From Alphaproteobacteria bacterium (GTDB taxonomy: Bacteria; Pseudomonadota; Alphaproteobacteria; Rickettsiales; UBA998): a DNA stretch of 6,628 nt. Where the stretch lies: the NCBI GenBank assembly GCA_021730835.1, contig JAKFYP010000212.1:1-6628 (forward strand), in the 5' to 3' direction. Positions 5,551 to 6,628 of the stretch are shown here, in pieces; positions within the stretch are counted from its first letter, which is position 1, and each line of letters starts with the position of its first letter. The position numbers and the translations under genes were made by a program. The notes below the pieces were generated by a model. That model made no database searches. It had not been told where the DNA came from and saw nothing but the letters and a program-made list of their open reading frames with translations.

Positions 5551-5590
5551 TTTTCAGGCGCTTCCATAGTTGCTTCACTACTCGGAATAG

Positions 5591-5626
5591 GAAAGGGGCG
5601 TATGCCGTGTGCGTATGGCCTTTTTC
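5591..5626 (+). terminator. Weak candidate terminator after rpsD
   Basis: GAAAGGGGC (5591-5599) can pair with GCCTTTTTC (5618-5626) with two G-U wobbles. Alternatively GCCGT (5604-5608) pairs with ATGGC (5615-5619) just before the T run at 5621-5625. Neither is a strong GC-rich stem followed by a clean T tract, but this is the best intrinsic terminator candidate behind rpsD. Confidence 0.3.
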
Positions 5627-5675
5627 GGAGGTGGTGGGAGCGGAATGCTGCTACGGTTACCCTGTCACATAGACG

Positions 5676-5891
5676 TTATTTCAGCAAGATTCTAAGTAAT
5701 CGAAAAACAGCGGTGTTCAAGGCGGCTAATGTAGCGGCAGCCATTGTACTGGTGAGAAGGTTGATAAGCAGGCCTGCCACCAGAGATTCTTGTATCAGCC
5801 CCTGTGCACGCATGTAGAGGAACACAAACATGAATATGGCAAAGCAAATGCAGAAAATGACAAGGAACCATTTGAAAAAAGATTTCAGCAT
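5676..5891 (-). CDS. Possible small two-helix membrane protein
   Basis: On the minus strand an ATG at 5891 opens a 71-residue frame; an upstream TTG at 5903 would add four residues. The product has a basic start (MLKSFFKW), a strongly hydrophobic aromatic segment (about 6-27, FLVIFCICFAIFMFVFLYM), a short polar link (RAQGLIQES) and a second hydrophobic segment (about 37-60), then a basic end (FRLLRILLK). That pattern with positive ends is what a two-pass inner-membrane protein would show. I recognise no family. No good Shine-Dalgarno precedes either start, and the region is lower in GC than its neighbours, which by itself makes hydrophobic frames likelier. It lies between two + strand genes, opposite to everything else in the window. 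Real gene or chance frame: about even. Confidence 0.4.
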   Translation of the reverse strand: MLKSFFKWFLVIFCICFAIFMFVFLYMRAQGLIQESLVAGLLINLLTSTMAAATLAALNTAVFRLLRILLK

Positions 5892-5896
5892 TGTGC

Positions 5897-5926
5897 TTGC
5901 CAAAGTATCCGGTTAGAACCCATATT
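5897..5926 (+). promoter_or_regulatory. Weak candidate promoter for prfB
   Basis: TTGCCA (5897-5902, 5 of 6 with the -35 consensus) and CATATT (5921-5926, 4 of 6) are separated by 18 bases. The start would be near 5933, giving a leader of about 57 bases that includes the palindrome at 5973-5986. A TATTAT at 5932-5937 has no matching -35 box. The call is tentative. Confidence 0.3.
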
Positions 5927-5972
5927 TCTTCTATTATGTGGGTATCAGATGACGTGCTGTTCTTCCATAATT

Positions 5973-5986
5973 AATATACGTATATT
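5973..5986. promoter_or_regulatory. Perfect 14-base palindrome before prfB
   Basis: AATATACGTATATT reads identically on both strands and ends 3 bases before the prfB ATG, in the place where a Shine-Dalgarno would normally be. It could be an operator for a dimeric regulator, or part of a minus-strand promoter (its TATATT is a fair -10 box). In an AT-rich stretch a palindrome of this length may also be coincidence. Confidence 0.4.
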
Positions 5987-5989
5987 CCC

Positions 5990-6628
5990 ATGAAAGCTGA
6001 AATCGAGAATCTCTCCGCCGAAATCAGGCAGTCGCTGGCGCTGCTGAGGAGGTATCTTTGACTGGGATACCGCCGTTGCCCGTCTTGAGGCGCTAAACCG
6101 GCAGGCCGAGGATCCGGCCCTGTGGAGCGACCGGCAGAAGGCGCAGGTTATCTTGCGCGAGCGCACCTATTTTCAGGATATTATTGATAATTTTATGGCG
6201 CTGGAGAAGCGCTATGAGGATGCGCTGGTGCTCGGTGAGTTGGGCTGGGAGGAGAGCGACGCCGAAAGCGAAGCGGAGGCCGAGAAGGAATTGCGCGAGG
6301 TGGCGGCGGCGGCGAGCAAGCTGGAAATTGAGAGCCTGCTCTCCGGCGAAGCCGATGCCAATAACTGCTTTCTCGAGATTCATCCGGGGGCGGGCGGCAC
6401 GGAGTCGCAGGACTGGGCATCCATGCTGCTGCGGATGTATATCCGCTGGGCCGAATGGCGTGAATTCAAGGTCGAGGTGGTGGATGAGCAGCCGGGCGAG
6501 GAGGCTGGCATCAAATCGGCAACGCTTTATATTGCCGGGCATAACGCCTATGGCTGGGCCAAGACGGAAACCGGGGTGCACCGGCTGGTGCGCATCTCAC
6601 CGTTTGACAGCAATGCCCGCCGTCATAC
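5990..6628 (+). CDS. prfB: Peptide chain release factor 2 (5' part), with programmed +1 frameshift
   Basis: RF2 recognises UGA and UAA in the ribosomal A site and triggers peptide release. The first 23 codons from the ATG at 5990 run into an in-frame TGA (6059-6061). Translation continues after a +1 shift at CTT-TGA-C, with GAC (6060-6062) as codon 24, and stays open to the window end. The product matches RF2: a coiled N-terminal domain (NRQAEDPALW), then FLEIHPGAGGTESQDWASML, AYGWAKTETGVHRLVRI and the stop-codon-recognition tripeptide Ser203-Pro204-Phe205 (bases 6597-6605). The catalytic GGQ loop lies beyond the window. The ATG is fixed by an in-frame TAA at 5972 and is preceded by no Shine-Dalgarno. 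The internal UGA makes synthesis self-regulating: when RF2 is scarce, slow termination favours the shift. The gene is interrupted by the window edge only; the frame break is normal for this gene and is not a mutation. Confidence 0.96.
6047..6062 (+). promoter_or_regulatory. prfB programmed +1 ribosomal frameshift site
   Basis: AGGAGG (6047-6052), TAT, CTT, TGA and C are arranged exactly as in the E. coli site (AGGGGG TAT CTT TGA C). The internal Shine-Dalgarno pairs with 16S rRNA one codon upstream of the slippery CTT, and the P-site tRNA slips from CUU to UUU when UGA decoding is slow. Here the Shine-Dalgarno is the full AGGAGG consensus. Confidence 0.95.

Larger units (their letters stand above)
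5551..5989. other. 439-base intergenic region between rpsD and prfB
   Basis: This is the longest gap in the window and is visibly richer in A and T than the flanking genes. It holds the weak rpsD terminator candidate, a possible small membrane protein on the minus strand (5676-5891), a weak + strand promoter candidate and a perfect palindrome next to prfB. On the + strand a frame from about 5602 to 5817 gives a low-complexity basic product with no family resemblance and is not considered coding. No tRNA, insertion sequence or repeat array is seen. Confidence 0.6.

Noticed and set aside
5602..5817. 71-codon + strand frame after rpsD.
   Set aside because: The product is basic and without family resemblance or hydrophobic pattern; the minus-strand frame in the same place is the better candidate.
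5990..6061. The in-frame TGA after 23 codons of prfB, suggesting a pseudogene or sequencing error.
   Set aside because: It is the classical programmed +1 frameshift site, with the correct internal Shine-Dalgarno, spacing and slippery codon.

Overview
The window looks like chromosomal DNA from an alphaproteobacterium of moderately high GC content. The evidence is the DUF2155 and UPF0262 proteins, which are families known mainly from Alphaproteobacteria, together with alphaproteobacterial-type IF-1 and S4 sequences and the short (HisZ-dependent) form of HisG. I cannot name a genus. Most genes are housekeeping, tightly packed and on the + strand. There is no tRNA, rRNA, CRISPR array, transposase or phage gene.

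Layout. 1-374: 3' end of a DUF2155 gene, overlapping by 4 bases a VOC/glyoxalase-fold metalloprotein of the YaeR (GloA2) type (371-772). 826-3264: a histidine-biosynthesis operon, hisG-hisD, followed by a UPF0262 gene, with overlaps of 8 and 4 bases that imply translational coupling. A promoter placed almost against the hisG start suggests a leaderless mRNA. 3307-3525: infA (IF-1). 3526-3736: a non-coding stretch with a good sigma70-type promoter followed by four consecutive inverted repeats, probably a structured leader or small RNA. 3737-4424: an orphan FliJ-like coiled-coil protein overlapping a small lipoprotein gene. 4426-4857: a QueD/6-pyruvoyl-tetrahydropterin-synthase family enzyme (queuosine or pterin pathway). 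4933-5550: rpsD (ribosomal protein S4) with its own promoter. 5551-5989: a lower-GC gap with a possible small two-helix membrane protein on the minus strand and a perfect 14-base palindrome. 5990-6628: the 5' part of prfB (release factor 2), including the classical +1 programmed frameshift site. It runs off the end of the window.

How it works together. hisG and hisD catalyse the first and last steps of histidine synthesis. infA, rpsD and prfB serve translation initiation, the small ribosomal subunit and termination. QueD probably feeds tRNA queuosine modification, so the right half has a loose translation theme. No complete novel system is evident. The least explained parts are the structured leader with its FliJ-like/lipoprotein pair (3545-4424) and the palindrome-containing gap before prfB.
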